A stretch of DNA of 44,778 nt from Streptomyces noursei. Its GTDB lineage: Bacteria; Actinomycetota; Actinomycetes; Streptomycetales; Streptomycetaceae. The stretch covers positions 328,648 to 373,425 of the forward strand of contig NZ_LWBU01000158.1 in the NCBI RefSeq assembly GCF_001646665.1, written 5' to 3'. This document shows positions 7,843-15,229 of the stretch, piece after piece. Position 1 is the first letter of the stretch, and every line of letters begins with the position of its first letter. The translations under genes and the position numbers were made by a program. The notes beneath the pieces are model-generated. The model did no database searches and was not told the origin of the DNA. It saw only the letters and a program-made list of their open reading frames with translations.

Positions 7843-8970
7843 GTGACAGTGGCAAGACAGTACGTGACGGAAGCCCGCAGGATCGTCGTCAAAGTCGGTT
7901 CGTCGTCCCTGACCACCGCCTCCGGCGGCCTCGACGCCGACCGCGTCGACGCGCTCGTCGACGTACTGGCCAAGGTCCGCAGCGGCGGCGAGAAGGAGAT
8001 CGTCCTGGTCTCCTCCGGCGCCATCGCCGCCGGGCTCGCGCCCCTCGGCCTCGCCCGCCGCCCCAAGGACCTGGCCCGCCAGCAGGCCGCCGCCAGCGTC
8101 GGCCAGGGCCTCCTCGTCGCCCGCTACACCGCCTCCTTCGCCCGTTACGGCGTACGCGTCGGGCAGGTGCTCCTCACCACCGACGACACCAGCCGCCGGG
8201 CGCACTACCGCAACGCCTACCGGACGCTCGACCAGCTGCTCGCCATGGGCGCCCTGCCGGTCGTCAACGAGAACGACACGGTCGCCACGGACGAGATCCG
8301 CTTCGGCGACAACGACCGGCTCGCCGCGCTCGTGGCCCACCTGGTCCGGGCCGACCTGCTCGTGCTCCTCTCCGACGTGGACGGGCTCTACGACGGCGAC
8401 CCGTCCACGCCCGGCACCTCGCGCATCGCGGAGGTACGCGGCCCGGAGGACCTGGAAGGGGTCGAGATCGGCTCGGCCGGCAAGGCGGGCGTCGGCACCG
8501 GCGGCATGGTCACCAAGGTGGAGGCCGCCCGTATCGCCGCCGCCGCGGGCGTACCGGTCGTGCTCACCTCCGCCAGCCGCGCCGCCGACGCCCTCGCCGG
8601 CCGCAACACCGGCACGTACTTCCGCCGCACCGGCCGCCGCTCCGCCGACCGGCTGCTGTGGCTGGCCCACGCCTCCACCCCGCAGGGCGCCCTGATCCTG
8701 GACGACGGCGCCGTGCGGGCCGTCGTCGAGGGCAGGAAGTCCCTGCTCCCGGCGGGCATCGCGGCCGTCGAGGGCGACTTCGCGGCGGGGGACCCCGTCG
8801 AGCTGCGCGACACCGCCGGCCGTGCGGTCGCCCGGGGGCTCGTCACCTTCGACGCCAAGGAGATCCCCCAGCTCCTCGGGCGCTCGACCCGTGAACTGGC
8901 GAAGGAGCTGGGCCCGGCCTACGAGCGGGAGGTCGTACACAGGGACGATCTCGTCGTCCTGGAGGCCTAG
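7843..8970 (+). CDS. proB: Glutamate 5-kinase
   Basis: Phosphorylates glutamate to gamma-glutamyl phosphate, the first step of proline synthesis, in the cytoplasm. The 375-residue length fits a kinase plus C-terminal PUA domain. The amino-acid kinase fold is clear: V-V-K-V-G-S-S-S near residue 16, S-S-G-A-I-A-A-G near 64, N-E-N-D-T near 144 and L-L-S-D-V-D-G-L-Y near 176; the PUA domain occupies roughly residues 285-365. The GTG 7843 start is the only one giving the full N-terminus, and its position 6 nt after TAGATT suggests a leaderless mRNA. The proA gene lies two genes downstream, with a conserved unknown in between; the proline feedback site is expected in the kinase domain but was not checked residue by residue. 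Confidence 0.95.
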   Translation: MTVARQYVTEARRIVVKVGSSSLTTASGGLDADRVDALVDVLAKVRSGGEKEIVLVSSGAIAAGLAPLGLARRPKDLARQQAAASVGQGLLVARYTASFARYGVRVGQVLLTTDDTSRRAHYRNAYRTLDQLLAMGALPVVNENDTVATDEIRFGDNDRLAALVAHLVRADLLVLLSDVDGLYDGDPSTPGTSRIAEVRGPEDLEGVEIGSAGKAGVGTGGMVTKVEAARIAAAAGVPVVLTSASRAADALAGRNTGTYFRRTGRRSADRLLWLAHASTPQGALILDDGAVRAVVEGRKSLLPAGIAAVEGDFAAGDPVELRDTAGRAVARGLVTFDAKEIPQLLGRSTRELAKELGPAYEREVVHRDDLVVLEA

Positions 8971-9122
8971 ACCAGCCCCAGAACGGCTGAAACTCCCGCC
9001 ATCCGCCGGAGACCTTCCTCAAAACCGCCCCACGCTCCGCGCGGGACTGGTCAACTTTGTCTCAGGGGTAGGCGGGGTGACAGCACCACCACGTACACGG
9101 ACGTACACACAGGAGGCCGCCG

Positions 9123-9623
9123 GTGAGACGAGCGCGCCCGGGGGCTCTGCCCCGAGGGACGGCCGAACGCGCCTTGACGAGTGTCGAGGCGGGGGCCGAC
9201 TTCGACGAAGCCGTCCTCGACGACGGCGCCGCGGCCCGGCAGCCGGGCGGCGGGCCGGACCGGCACACCCCGGACCGCCCGGTGTCCAAGCTGTGGCACA
9301 TCACGCTCAGCGTCTCGGGCCCGGCGGCCCCCCTCAAGGACGTCAAACGGGCCCTTGAGCAGCTCGCCCACGACCACCCGTTCCTGCTGACCAGCCGGTA
9401 TGCCAACGATCACGCCGAGATCCGCTACTGGGAGGAGGCCCGCGACCTGCACGACGCGGCCGCCGTGGCCCTGCGGCTGTGGGGCGAGCACCGGCAGAGC
9501 GCCAAGCTGCCGCCGTGGGAGATCGTGGGCCTGGAGGTCATCGACCGGGAGACGTACCACCTGCGGATCGCGGAAGGGTACGGCCCGCCGCCCGCCGCGC
9601 CCGTGGGGGTCCACCCCTACTGA
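9123..9623 (+). CDS. Conserved hypothetical protein between proB and proA
   Basis: I do not recognise a function. The 166-residue frame has two parts: an N-terminal about 53 residues of low complexity, and a well-behaved C-terminal about 113 residues from SKLWHITLSVSG to VGVHPY. The latter contains a compact alpha/beta-looking unit with A-L-E-Q-L-A-H-D-H-P-F-L-L-T-S-R-Y and many charged residues, no membrane segment and no Cys pair. GTG 9123 has an excellent GGAGG (9112-9116, 6-nt spacing). However, GTG 9282 is where the conserved part begins, so the true start is uncertain. The position between the two proline genes is shared, as far as I recall, by other streptomycetes, which hints at conservation but not at a role in proline synthesis. 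Confidence 0.7.
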   Translation: MRRARPGALPRGTAERALTSVEAGADFDEAVLDDGAAARQPGGGPDRHTPDRPVSKLWHITLSVSGPAAPLKDVKRALEQLAHDHPFLLTSRYANDHAEIRYWEEARDLHDAAAVALRLWGEHRQSAKLPPWEIVGLEVIDRETYHLRIAEGYGPPPAAPVGVHPY

Positions 9624-9698
9624 CGGGGCACGCGGCCGTGTGTCCGCCCGGGCGTCTCGCAGAGCGGGATATGTGATGGATGCCCGACCGGAGCGCAC

Positions 9699-9704
9699 TA
9701 CGCT
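9699..9704 (+). promoter_or_regulatory. Leaderless -10 box of proA
   Basis: TACGCT ends exactly 6 nt before the proA ATG at 9711 and no purine-rich binding site lies in the gap. This gives proA its own promoter, independent of proB. Confidence 0.6.
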
Positions 9705-9710
9705 GCGAGT

Positions 9711-11027
9711 ATGACCTCGTCGCACTCCCCCTCCTCCGCCACCTCGCCGTCCGTCACGCCGTACGACGACATGACCCCGGTCACCCGTGCCGCCTACCGG
9801 GCGCGCGCCGCCGCCGCCGAAATCGCGCCACTCCCGCGCGCGGCCAAGGACGACGCGCTGCTGGCGATCGCGGACGCGCTGGAGGTCCGCACGAGCGAGA
9901 TCGTCGAGGCCAACGCCGAGGACGTCGCCCGGGCACGGGAGGCCGGCACCAGCGAGTCGATCATCGACCGGCTGACGCTCACCCCCGAGCGGGTGCGCGC
10001 CATCGCCGCCGACGTCCGGGACGTGGCCGCGCTGCCCGACCCGGTCGGCGAGGTCGTCCGCGGCTCCACCCTGCCCAACGGCATCGACCTCCGGCAGGTC
10101 CGCGTCCCCCTCGGCGTGGTCGGGATCATCTACGAGGCCCGGCCCAACGTGACGGTCGACGCCGCCGCGCTGTGCCTGAAGGCCGGCAACGCGGTGCTGC
10201 TGCGCGGCTCCTCCTCCGCGTACTCCTCCAACACCGCCCTGGTGCGCGTCCTGCGGGACGCCGTCGGCGGCGCGGGCCTGCCGGCCGACGCGGTGCAGCT
10301 GGTGCCCGGGGAGTCCCGCGACTCGGTGCGCGAGCTGATGCGCGCCCGCGGCCTGGTCGACGTCCTCATCCCGCGCGGCGGCGCCTCCCTGATCCGCACC
10401 GTCGTCGAGGAGTCCACCGTCCCGGTCATCGAGACCGGCACCGGCAACTGCCACGTGTACGTCGACGCCCGGGCCGACCTCGACATGGCCGTCGACATCC
10501 TGATCAACTCCAAGGCGCAGCGGCCCAGCGTGTGCAATGCCGCCGAGACGCTCCTGGTCCACCGGGACATCGCCGACGCCTTCCTGCCGCGGGCCCTGGA
10601 CGCCCTCGCCGAGGCCGGCGTCACCGTCCACGGCGACGAGCGGGTGCAGTCCTACGCCGGCGCCTCCAAGGCCACCGTCGTGGCGGCCACGGCGGAGGAC
10701 TGGGAGACCGAGTACCTCTCGTACGACATCGCCGCGGCCGTCGTCGACTCGCTGGACGCCGCCGTGGCGCACATCCGGCTCTGGACCTCCGGCCACACCG
10801 AGGCGATCGTCACCACGTCGCAGGCGGCCGCCCGCCGCTTCACCCAGCTGGTGGACTCCACCACCGTCGCGGTCAACGCCTCCACCCGCTTCACGGACGG
10901 CGGCCAGTTCGGCTTCGGCGCCGAGATCGGCATCTCGACGCAGAAGCTCCACGCCCGCGGGCCGATGGGCCTGCCGGAGCTGACCTCGACGAAGTACATC
11001 GTGACGGGCGACGGTCACACGCGGTAG
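9711..11027 (+). CDS. proA: Glutamate-5-semialdehyde dehydrogenase (gamma-glutamyl phosphate reductase)
   Basis: NADPH-dependent reduction of gamma-glutamyl phosphate to glutamate semialdehyde, the second step of proline synthesis. The 438-residue protein has the ALDH-fold family landmarks: [16 protein letters not shown] near residue 130, G-N-A-V-L-L-R-G near 160, P-R-G-G-A-S-L-I near 220, the catalytic Cys in S-V-C-N-A-A-E-T near 278, and [11 protein letters not shown] near 400. The first 15 residues are a Ser/Pro/Thr-rich tail. The ATG lies 6 nt after a TACGCT box, so the message is probably leaderless. Confidence 0.96.
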   Translation: MTSSHSPSSATSPSVTPYDDMTPVTRAAYRARAAAAEIAPLPRAAKDDALLAIADALEVRTSEIVEANAEDVARAREAGTSESIIDRLTLTPERVRAIAADVRDVAALPDPVGEVVRGSTLPNGIDLRQVRVPLGVVGIIYEARPNVTVDAAALCLKAGNAVLLRGSSSAYSSNTALVRVLRDAVGGAGLPADAVQLVPGESRDSVRELMRARGLVDVLIPRGGASLIRTVVEESTVPVIETGTGNCHVYVDARADLDMAVDILINSKAQRPSVCNAAETLLVHRDIADAFLPRALDALAEAGVTVHGDERVQSYAGASKATVVAATAEDWETEYLSYDIAAAVVDSLDAAVAHIRLWTSGHTEAIVTTSQAAARRFTQLVDSTTVAVNASTRFTDGGQFGFGAEIGISTQKLHARGPMGLPELTSTKYIVTGDGHTR

Positions 11028-11091
11028 CCGTCGCACCGGGCGGGGTGAGCGGGATTCGCCGCTCTCCCTGCCGGAATCCACCTCCTCGGTC

Positions 11092-11097
11092 TACCCT
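11092..11097 (+). promoter_or_regulatory. Leaderless -10 box of the first motif-sharing membrane protein
   Basis: TACCCT followed by 6 nt and the GTG at 11104; no ribosome binding site. Confidence 0.6.
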
Positions 11098-11103
11098 GGG
11101 AAC

Positions 11104-11691
11104 GTGCCGGACGACGTGGGGGGCAGGCCGTTCCCGGACGGCTGGGAGCCCGACGACGACCGCGGGGGCGCCGACGACGACTTCGCCTCCGTGGTGTTCG
11201 ACGAGGACTTCGTCCGGGCCGCCGAGATCCATGAACCCTCCGCCGTAGAACGCCTGTTGGCCGCCGCCCAGGCGCGTGCGGACGCCGAGGCCGCACGGTC
11301 CGCGACGGCCGGTCCCGGACCCGACGACGACCCCTGCGACACCGGGTACGGGCCGGGGCTCCACGCCCACGGGTACGACGCCGACCGGTACGGCCCCGCC
11401 GACGACGACGGCCCCTACGGGGCGCACGGCGGCGCCCTGCGCCCCTACCGGCCCAGCTCCCGCTGGCACCGGCCGGTGGCCTGGATCCTCGCCGTGGTGA
11501 TGGGCGTCGGAATGGTCGCCCTCGCCTTCACGGCCGTCTACCGGGGCTCCTCCGGCGGGCGCGGCGGACAGGTCCCCGCGCCCGCGACCAGCGGCGTCGA
11601 CGCCCCGCCTCCGGACCCGGCCCGGACGGCGCCCCCGGCCTCCGCGGGGTACAGTGCCCCGCCCGTCCCGGCGGCGCCGCGAACGCCCTGA
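11104..11691 (+). CDS. Single-pass membrane protein with N-terminal VVFDExFVRAA motif
   Basis: Unknown function, 195 residues. The N-terminal about 120 residues are acidic and Asp/Gly-rich, presumably cytoplasmic, with the motif S-V-V-F-D-E-D-F-V-R-A-A near 35-46 followed by E-x-S-A-x-E-R-L. One transmembrane helix lies near residues 125-143 (VAWILAVVMGVGMVALAFTA), followed by a short Pro/Ala-rich extracellular tail without obvious domains. The next gene carries the same N-terminal motif, order and promoter architecture, so the two look like diverged duplicates. Because it sits between proA and wall-related genes, it may belong to the envelope. I recall a homologous pair at the same place in S. 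coelicolor but no assigned biochemical activity. Confidence 0.78.
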   Translation: MPDDVGGRPFPDGWEPDDDRGGADDDFASVVFDEDFVRAAEIHEPSAVERLLAAAQARADAEAARSATAGPGPDDDPCDTGYGPGLHAHGYDADRYGPADDDGPYGAHGGALRPYRPSSRWHRPVAWILAVVMGVGMVALAFTAVYRGSSGGRGGQVPAPATSGVDAPPPDPARTAPPASAGYSAPPVPAAPRTP

Positions 11692-11722
11692 GGCCGCCCG
11701 CGTGTTGTCCCGCACCAGCGCG

Positions 11723-11750
11723 TTTACCGGAGGCTCCGCAGACCTACCCT
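11723..11750 (+). promoter_or_regulatory. Promoter of the second motif-sharing membrane protein (leaderless)
   Basis: TTTACC (11723-11728) as -35, a 16-nt spacer and TACCCT (11745-11750) as -10; the ATG at 11757 follows after 6 nt. The -10 is identical to that of the preceding gene. Confidence 0.6.
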
Positions 11751-11756
11751 GAAGGT

Positions 11757-12860
11757 ATGGCAGGGCGTGGCGACCCGCCCGAAGGGACGCCCGACGGCGC
11801 CCCCGGCGGCGGCGAGGACGAGTACCGGTCCGTCGTCTTCGACGAGTCGTTCGTCCGTGCTGCCCACCTCCAGGAGTACTCGGCGCGCGAACGCCTCGGG
11901 GAGCACGCCCAGGCCGTGCGCAGCCGCCCCTCGTGGGAGGAGCCCCCCACCGCCTCCCGCAGCCGGCACGGCGCGCTGCTCCTCGTGCTGGTCCTCGCGG
12001 TCACCTTCGCCGCCGTCGTGTACCTGAGCGCCCGGGGCGCCTACCCGCCGCCGACCGACCGGCGCGCCGAGCCGCTGCGGACCACGGTGGTGCCGCTCGC
12101 CCCGCGCGACACGGTCCCCGGCGGCGACCCGGCCGCCCTGTTCGCCCGCAGTCCCGCCGCCCAGTTCCGCTCGGGCGCCGCCGGCGTCACCCTTCCGGCG
12201 GCACGGCGCACCGCGCATTTCTCCGAGGGCCAGGTGGTGACCGCGCTGAGCACCGCGAAGGACTACCTGGTGCAGTCCTCGCTCGACCCGGACGTCCTCA
12301 CCGGCGGCGCCGTGCGGCAGGTACGGCTGCTGCTCGACCCCGACCAGCTGGAGCAGTTCGACCGCAGCGTCGACGCACCCGCGGCCGACGGCCGGCACGC
12401 CGCGACCGGCTGGCTGATGCGCTTCGACACGGCCGAGGTGGCGCTCGCCGGCCCCACCCCGCGGGTGCGGGGCACGCTGCGGGTCGCGGAGGTGGGGGCC
12501 GACACCCTGGAGGTGGCGTCGGATCACACGCTCGTCTACGCGGTCCGCCCGGCCGGGGCGCCTCCCGCGGCCGACGCCTCGCTGTTCACCGTGCGCCGCG
12601 AGCTGGTCCTCCGCTTCGACCGCGAGGACCTGCGGATGCACCGGGCGGAGCTGCTGACCAGCCGTGTGCAGGCCGGCCCGCAGGACTGCGCGGCCGACCC
12701 GTCGGCCTTCCTGCACCCGGTGCTCGCCGGACACCGCGCCACACCCGCGGGACCCGCGCTCACCGACCCGTACGCCACCGGCGACCGCACCGCCCCCGCG
12801 CTCTGCGGCGCCCTGTCCCCGACCGCCCAGCCCACCGGCCCGGCTCCCCGCACCCGGTGA
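11757..12860 (+). CDS. Single-pass membrane protein with N-terminal VVFDExFVRAA motif and extracellular domain
   Basis: 367 residues. An acidic cytoplasmic N-terminus contains S-V-V-F-D-E-S-F-V-R-A-A near 23-34, then E-Y-S-A-R-E-R-L, matching the upstream protein. One transmembrane helix lies near 73-92 (LLLVLVLAVTFAAVVYLSARG). The remaining about 270 residues are extracytoplasmic and form a folded-looking alpha/beta region: A-R-R-T-A-H-F-S-E-G-Q-V, then long strands with V-R-G-T-L-R-V-A-E-V and F-T-V-R-R-E-L-V-L-R-F. There are no catalytic motifs I recognise. It ends in a hairpin (12841-12869) that overlaps the stop and faces the convergent protease gene. Possibly a morphogenesis or envelope factor; this is inference from neighbourhood only. 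Confidence 0.8.
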   Translation: MAGRGDPPEGTPDGAPGGGEDEYRSVVFDESFVRAAHLQEYSARERLGEHAQAVRSRPSWEEPPTASRSRHGALLLVLVLAVTFAAVVYLSARGAYPPPTDRRAEPLRTTVVPLAPRDTVPGGDPAALFARSPAAQFRSGAAGVTLPAARRTAHFSEGQVVTALSTAKDYLVQSSLDPDVLTGGAVRQVRLLLDPDQLEQFDRSVDAPAADGRHAATGWLMRFDTAEVALAGPTPRVRGTLRVAEVGADTLEVASDHTLVYAVRPAGAPPAADASLFTVRRELVLRFDREDLRMHRAELLTSRVQAGPQDCAADPSAFLHPVLAGHRATPAGPALTDPYATGDRTAPALCGALSPTAQPTGPAPRTR

Positions 12861-12869
12861 GGGGAGCCG
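12841..12869. terminator. Bidirectional terminator between convergent genes
   Basis: CGGCTCCCC (12841-12849) and GGGGAGCCG (12861-12869) form a perfect 9-bp stem with an 11-nt loop containing the end of the upstream gene, including its TGA. The M48 gene on the other strand ends 35 nt further on. Confidence 0.6.
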
Positions 12870-12903
12870 CGCCGGGCGGCCGGGGTCAGTCGGGGGCGGC
12901 CGG

Positions 12904-13995
12904 TCAGTCGGAGGCGGTCCGCCCCTCGCCGCCCGCCTCGCCCGCCCGGCCGGCGCCGCCGCCCGTGCCGCCGGAGCTGCCCGCGAACCGGTCGCGGAGC
13001 TTGCCGCCCAGGTCGCCCGCGCCGCCGGCTATGTCACCGACCAGCTTCATCAGCGGGTCCTTGCTGCTGCGCACCGAGTCGGCGTAGTGCGACGCCGACT
13101 CGCGGAACGAGTCCGTGACCGACGCGTCCTTGTCCTCCGAGCGGCGCGGGTAGTGGCCGTCCATGATCCGCTGGTGGTCCCGGCTCTCCGCCCACTTCTT
13201 CAGCTCGGCGGCCCGGACCGTGGTGAACGGGTGCGACCGCGGCAGCACGTTCAGGATCTTGAGCACCGAGTCGCGCAGGTCGCCCCCGGCCTCGTACTCC
13301 TCCGCCTGCTCCAGGAAGGCGTCGACGTTCATCTCGTGCAGGTGGTTACCACCCGCGATCTTCATCAGCCCGCGCATCGAGGCCCGCAGGTCCTGGCCCA
13401 CCAGGAGGCCCGCCCGGTCCGCCGACAGCTCGGACTTGCGGAACCACTCGCGCAGCGCCGTCACGATCGCCATGATCGCGACGTTGCCGAGCGGGATCCA
13501 GGCGATCTTCGTCGCCAGGCCGGTGAGGAACAGCAGCACCGTGCGGTACACGGCGTGGCCCGACAGCGCGTGGCCCACCTCGTGCCCGATGACCGCCCGC
13601 ATCTCCTCCTCGTCCAGCAGCTCCACCAGCCCGGTCGTCACGACGATGATCGGCTCGTCCAGGCCGATGCACATGGCGTTGGGCTTCGGGTCCTGCGTGA
13701 CGTACATCGACGGGACCTTCTCCAGGTCCAGGATGTAACAGGCGTCCCGCAGCATGCTGTTGAGGTGGGCGAACTGCGCGTCGCTCACCCGCACCGAGTC
13801 GGACAGGAAGAGCAGCCGCAGGCTGCGCTCCGGCAGCAGCCCGCTCAGCGCCTTGAAGACCGTGTCGAAACCGCTGAGCCTGCGCAGCGCGACGAGCGCC
13901 GACCGGTCCGCCGGGTGCTCGTAGGCCCGGGAGGAAAGTCCCGGGAACCGCCTGCGCTGCCTGCTCGGCACGTTCTCGTGGCTGCCGTCGGTCAT
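12904..13995 (-). CDS. M48-family zinc metalloprotease (HtpX-like)
   Basis: A 363-residue protein with the M48 zinc-binding site H-E-V-G-H at 138-142 and the third ligand Glu189 in E-L-S-A-D-R-A-G. Two hydrophobic stretches (about 150-182) between the HExxH and the Glu resemble the membrane hairpin of HtpX-type proteases, so it is likely membrane-associated with a cytosolic active site. The first 60 residues are basic and the last about 60 are Gly/Ser-rich, probably disordered. The ATG at 13995 is used; an unlikely extension of the same frame runs upstream to 15033 across nadD. GGGGG in the 5' flank serves as a weak binding site. Such proteases degrade damaged membrane proteins. A perfect palindrome lies 19 nt upstream and may be an operator. 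Confidence 0.85.
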   Translation of the reverse strand: MTDGSHENVPSRQRRRFPGLSSRAYEHPADRSALVALRRLSGFDTVFKALSGLLPERSLRLLFLSDSVRVSDAQFAHLNSMLRDACYILDLEKVPSMYVTQDPKPNAMCIGLDEPIIVVTTGLVELLDEEEMRAVIGHEVGHALSGHAVYRTVLLFLTGLATKIAWIPLGNVAIMAIVTALREWFRKSELSADRAGLLVGQDLRASMRGLMKIAGGNHLHEMNVDAFLEQAEEYEAGGDLRDSVLKILNVLPRSHPFTTVRAAELKKWAESRDHQRIMDGHYPRRSEDKDASVTDSFRESASHYADSVRSSKDPLMKLVGDIAGGAGDLGGKLRDRFAGSSGGTGGGAGRAGEAGGEGRTASD

Positions 13996-14014
13996 GGAAT
14001 GCCCCCATCTTCGT

Positions 14015-14030
14015 ACGAGACCTGTCTCGT
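14015..14030. promoter_or_regulatory. Perfect palindrome upstream of the M48 gene, candidate operator
   Basis: ACGAGAC (14015-14021), centre CT, GTCTCGT (14024-14030): a 7+7 bp inverted repeat, the type of site bound by dimeric repressors. It lies 19 nt upstream of the protease ATG, where RNA polymerase would bind. Confidence 0.45.
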
Positions 14031-14353
14031 CCCCCTGACGGCCCCCAGCGTAGGCGTTGGAGCCATGGCCCGGCCGGGCCTGTGGACAACGGGTGACCGC
14101 GGGAGAGGCCGGCCGGGCCGGGCGAGGCCGCGGAGGGCCGGGCTCACCCGGGCGGCCGTGCACGGAGCGCCGCGCCGCGGCTCGTGCGGGCCGTCCGCCG
14201 GCCTCCGGTGCCGTCCCGCTCCGCCCGGACACCGCCGCCCCGGCGCCGGGACACCGGCGGCAACGGCTGAGTCGGCGTGAGCGCGCCCGGACGGCCCGCA
14301 TACGATGTGCGCGAAGTCTCCGCCCCGACTCCGATGGATAGGTCCTGCCGAAG
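14031..14353. other. Divergent intergenic region, M48 gene / small membrane protein
   Basis: About 320 bases without a convincing gene. It is very GC-rich; TACGAT at 14301-14306 is a possible -10 box for the rightward small gene (14354). Short frames here lack binding sites and look like shadows. Confidence 0.5.
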
Positions 14354-14515
14354 ATGAGCCTCCCCACCACCGCCGCCAGTCTCGTCACGCTCGCCGAGGG
14401 CGCCGAGCACGGCGGCAACCACGCCAGCCTCAGCCCGTACCTCACCGGCGGCGGCGCCCTCGTCGTGCTGCTCCTCCTGCTCTGGATCACCACGCGTTTC
14501 AACCGCGACCGCTGA
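14354..14515 (+). CDS. 53-residue single-pass membrane protein
   Basis: A short gene: MSLPTTAAS at the start, a His/Gly segment (H-G-G-N-H), then a transmembrane helix at about 32-46 ([15 protein letters not shown]) and a short basic end T-R-F-N-R-D-R. The predicted topology is a short N-terminal tail outside and a basic C-terminus inside. Its codons show the high GC third position expected for a real gene. No Shine-Dalgarno is seen except GAAG touching the ATG. It sits directly upstream of nadD (74 nt). I recall similar small proteins at this place in other streptomycetes; the function is unknown. Confidence 0.65.
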   Translation: MSLPTTAASLVTLAEGAEHGGNHASLSPYLTGGGALVVLLLLLWITTRFNRDR

Positions 14516-14575
14516 GCCGCCGGGTCCCGACCGCTGACCCCGCGACCGCCGGGACCGCCCGAGGCGCCGGGCCAG

Positions 14576-14581
14576 TAGGCT
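14576..14581 (+). promoter_or_regulatory. Candidate leaderless -10 box of nadD
   Basis: TAGGCT ends 8 nt before the nadD ATG (14590), with no binding site between. Confidence 0.5.
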
Positions 14582-14589
14582 CTGCACGC

Positions 14590-15210
14590 ATGGGAGACCA
14601 GCAAGTGCCTACCAGTTCCGGCAAGCGCCGACTCGGCGTGATGGGCGGGACGTTCGACCCGATCCACCACGGACACCTGGTGGCCGCCAGCGAGGTGGCC
14701 GCCCTGTTCCACCTGGACGAGGTGGTGTTCGTACCGACCGGGGAGCCGTGGCAGAAGAGCCACAAGAACGTCTCCCCGGCGGAGGACCGCTACCTGATGA
14801 CGGTCATCGCCACGGCGTCGAACCCGCAGTTCTCGGTCAGCCGCATCGACATCGACCGCGGCGGGCCGACGTACACCATCGACACGCTGCGGGACCTCCG
14901 TGACCTCAACGAGGACACGGACCTGTTCTTCATCACCGGAGCGGACGCGCTGTCCCAGATCATGCCGGGCTGGCGCAACGCCGAGGAACTCTTCTCGCTC
15001 GCCCACTTCATCGGGGTGACCCGGCCGGGGCACGACCTGTCGGACGACGGCCTGCCCGAGGGCGGGGTCTCCCTGGTCGAGGTGCCGGCGCTGGCCATCT
15101 CGTCCTCGGACTGCCGGGCACGGGTCGCCGCGGGCGATCCCGTCTGGTATCTGGTGCCGGACGGTGTGGTGCGCTACATCGACAAGCGCCAGTTGTACCG
15201 GGGCGAATGA
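14590..15210 (+). CDS. nadD: Nicotinate-nucleotide adenylyltransferase
   Basis: Makes nicotinic acid adenine dinucleotide from NaMN and ATP in NAD synthesis. The 206-residue protein has the nucleotidyltransferase signature [12 protein letters not shown] near residues 20-31 and the I-S-S-S-D-C-R-A-R motif near 172-180; the family's F-I-T-G-A-D-A is near 115-121. ATG 14590 is the start giving the normal length; the frame is open further upstream through the small membrane gene but without support. The LCP gene follows after 19 nt, so nadD, the LCP gene and probably rsfS and the phosphatase form one operon. Confidence 0.95.
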   Translation: MGDQQVPTSSGKRRLGVMGGTFDPIHHGHLVAASEVAALFHLDEVVFVPTGEPWQKSHKNVSPAEDRYLMTVIATASNPQFSVSRIDIDRGGPTYTIDTLRDLRDLNEDTDLFFITGADALSQIMPGWRNAEELFSLAHFIGVTRPGHDLSDDGLPEGGVSLVEVPALAISSSDCRARVAAGDPVWYLVPDGVVRYIDKRQLYRGE

Positions 15211-15229
15211 GCCACGGAGAGGGGCACCG

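Noticed and set aside
4177..8940. A 1587-codon open frame on the minus strand, and a 1305-codon plus-strand frame at 4977-8894
   Set aside because: Both lie over real glycopolymer genes and proB. Their translations are dominated by Arg, Gly, Ala and Pro with no recognisable domains, as expected of shadows in high-GC DNA.
12904..15033. A 709-residue M48 protein starting near nadD
   Set aside because: Only the part from ATG 13995 has family homology; the rest is antisense to nadD and the small membrane gene.
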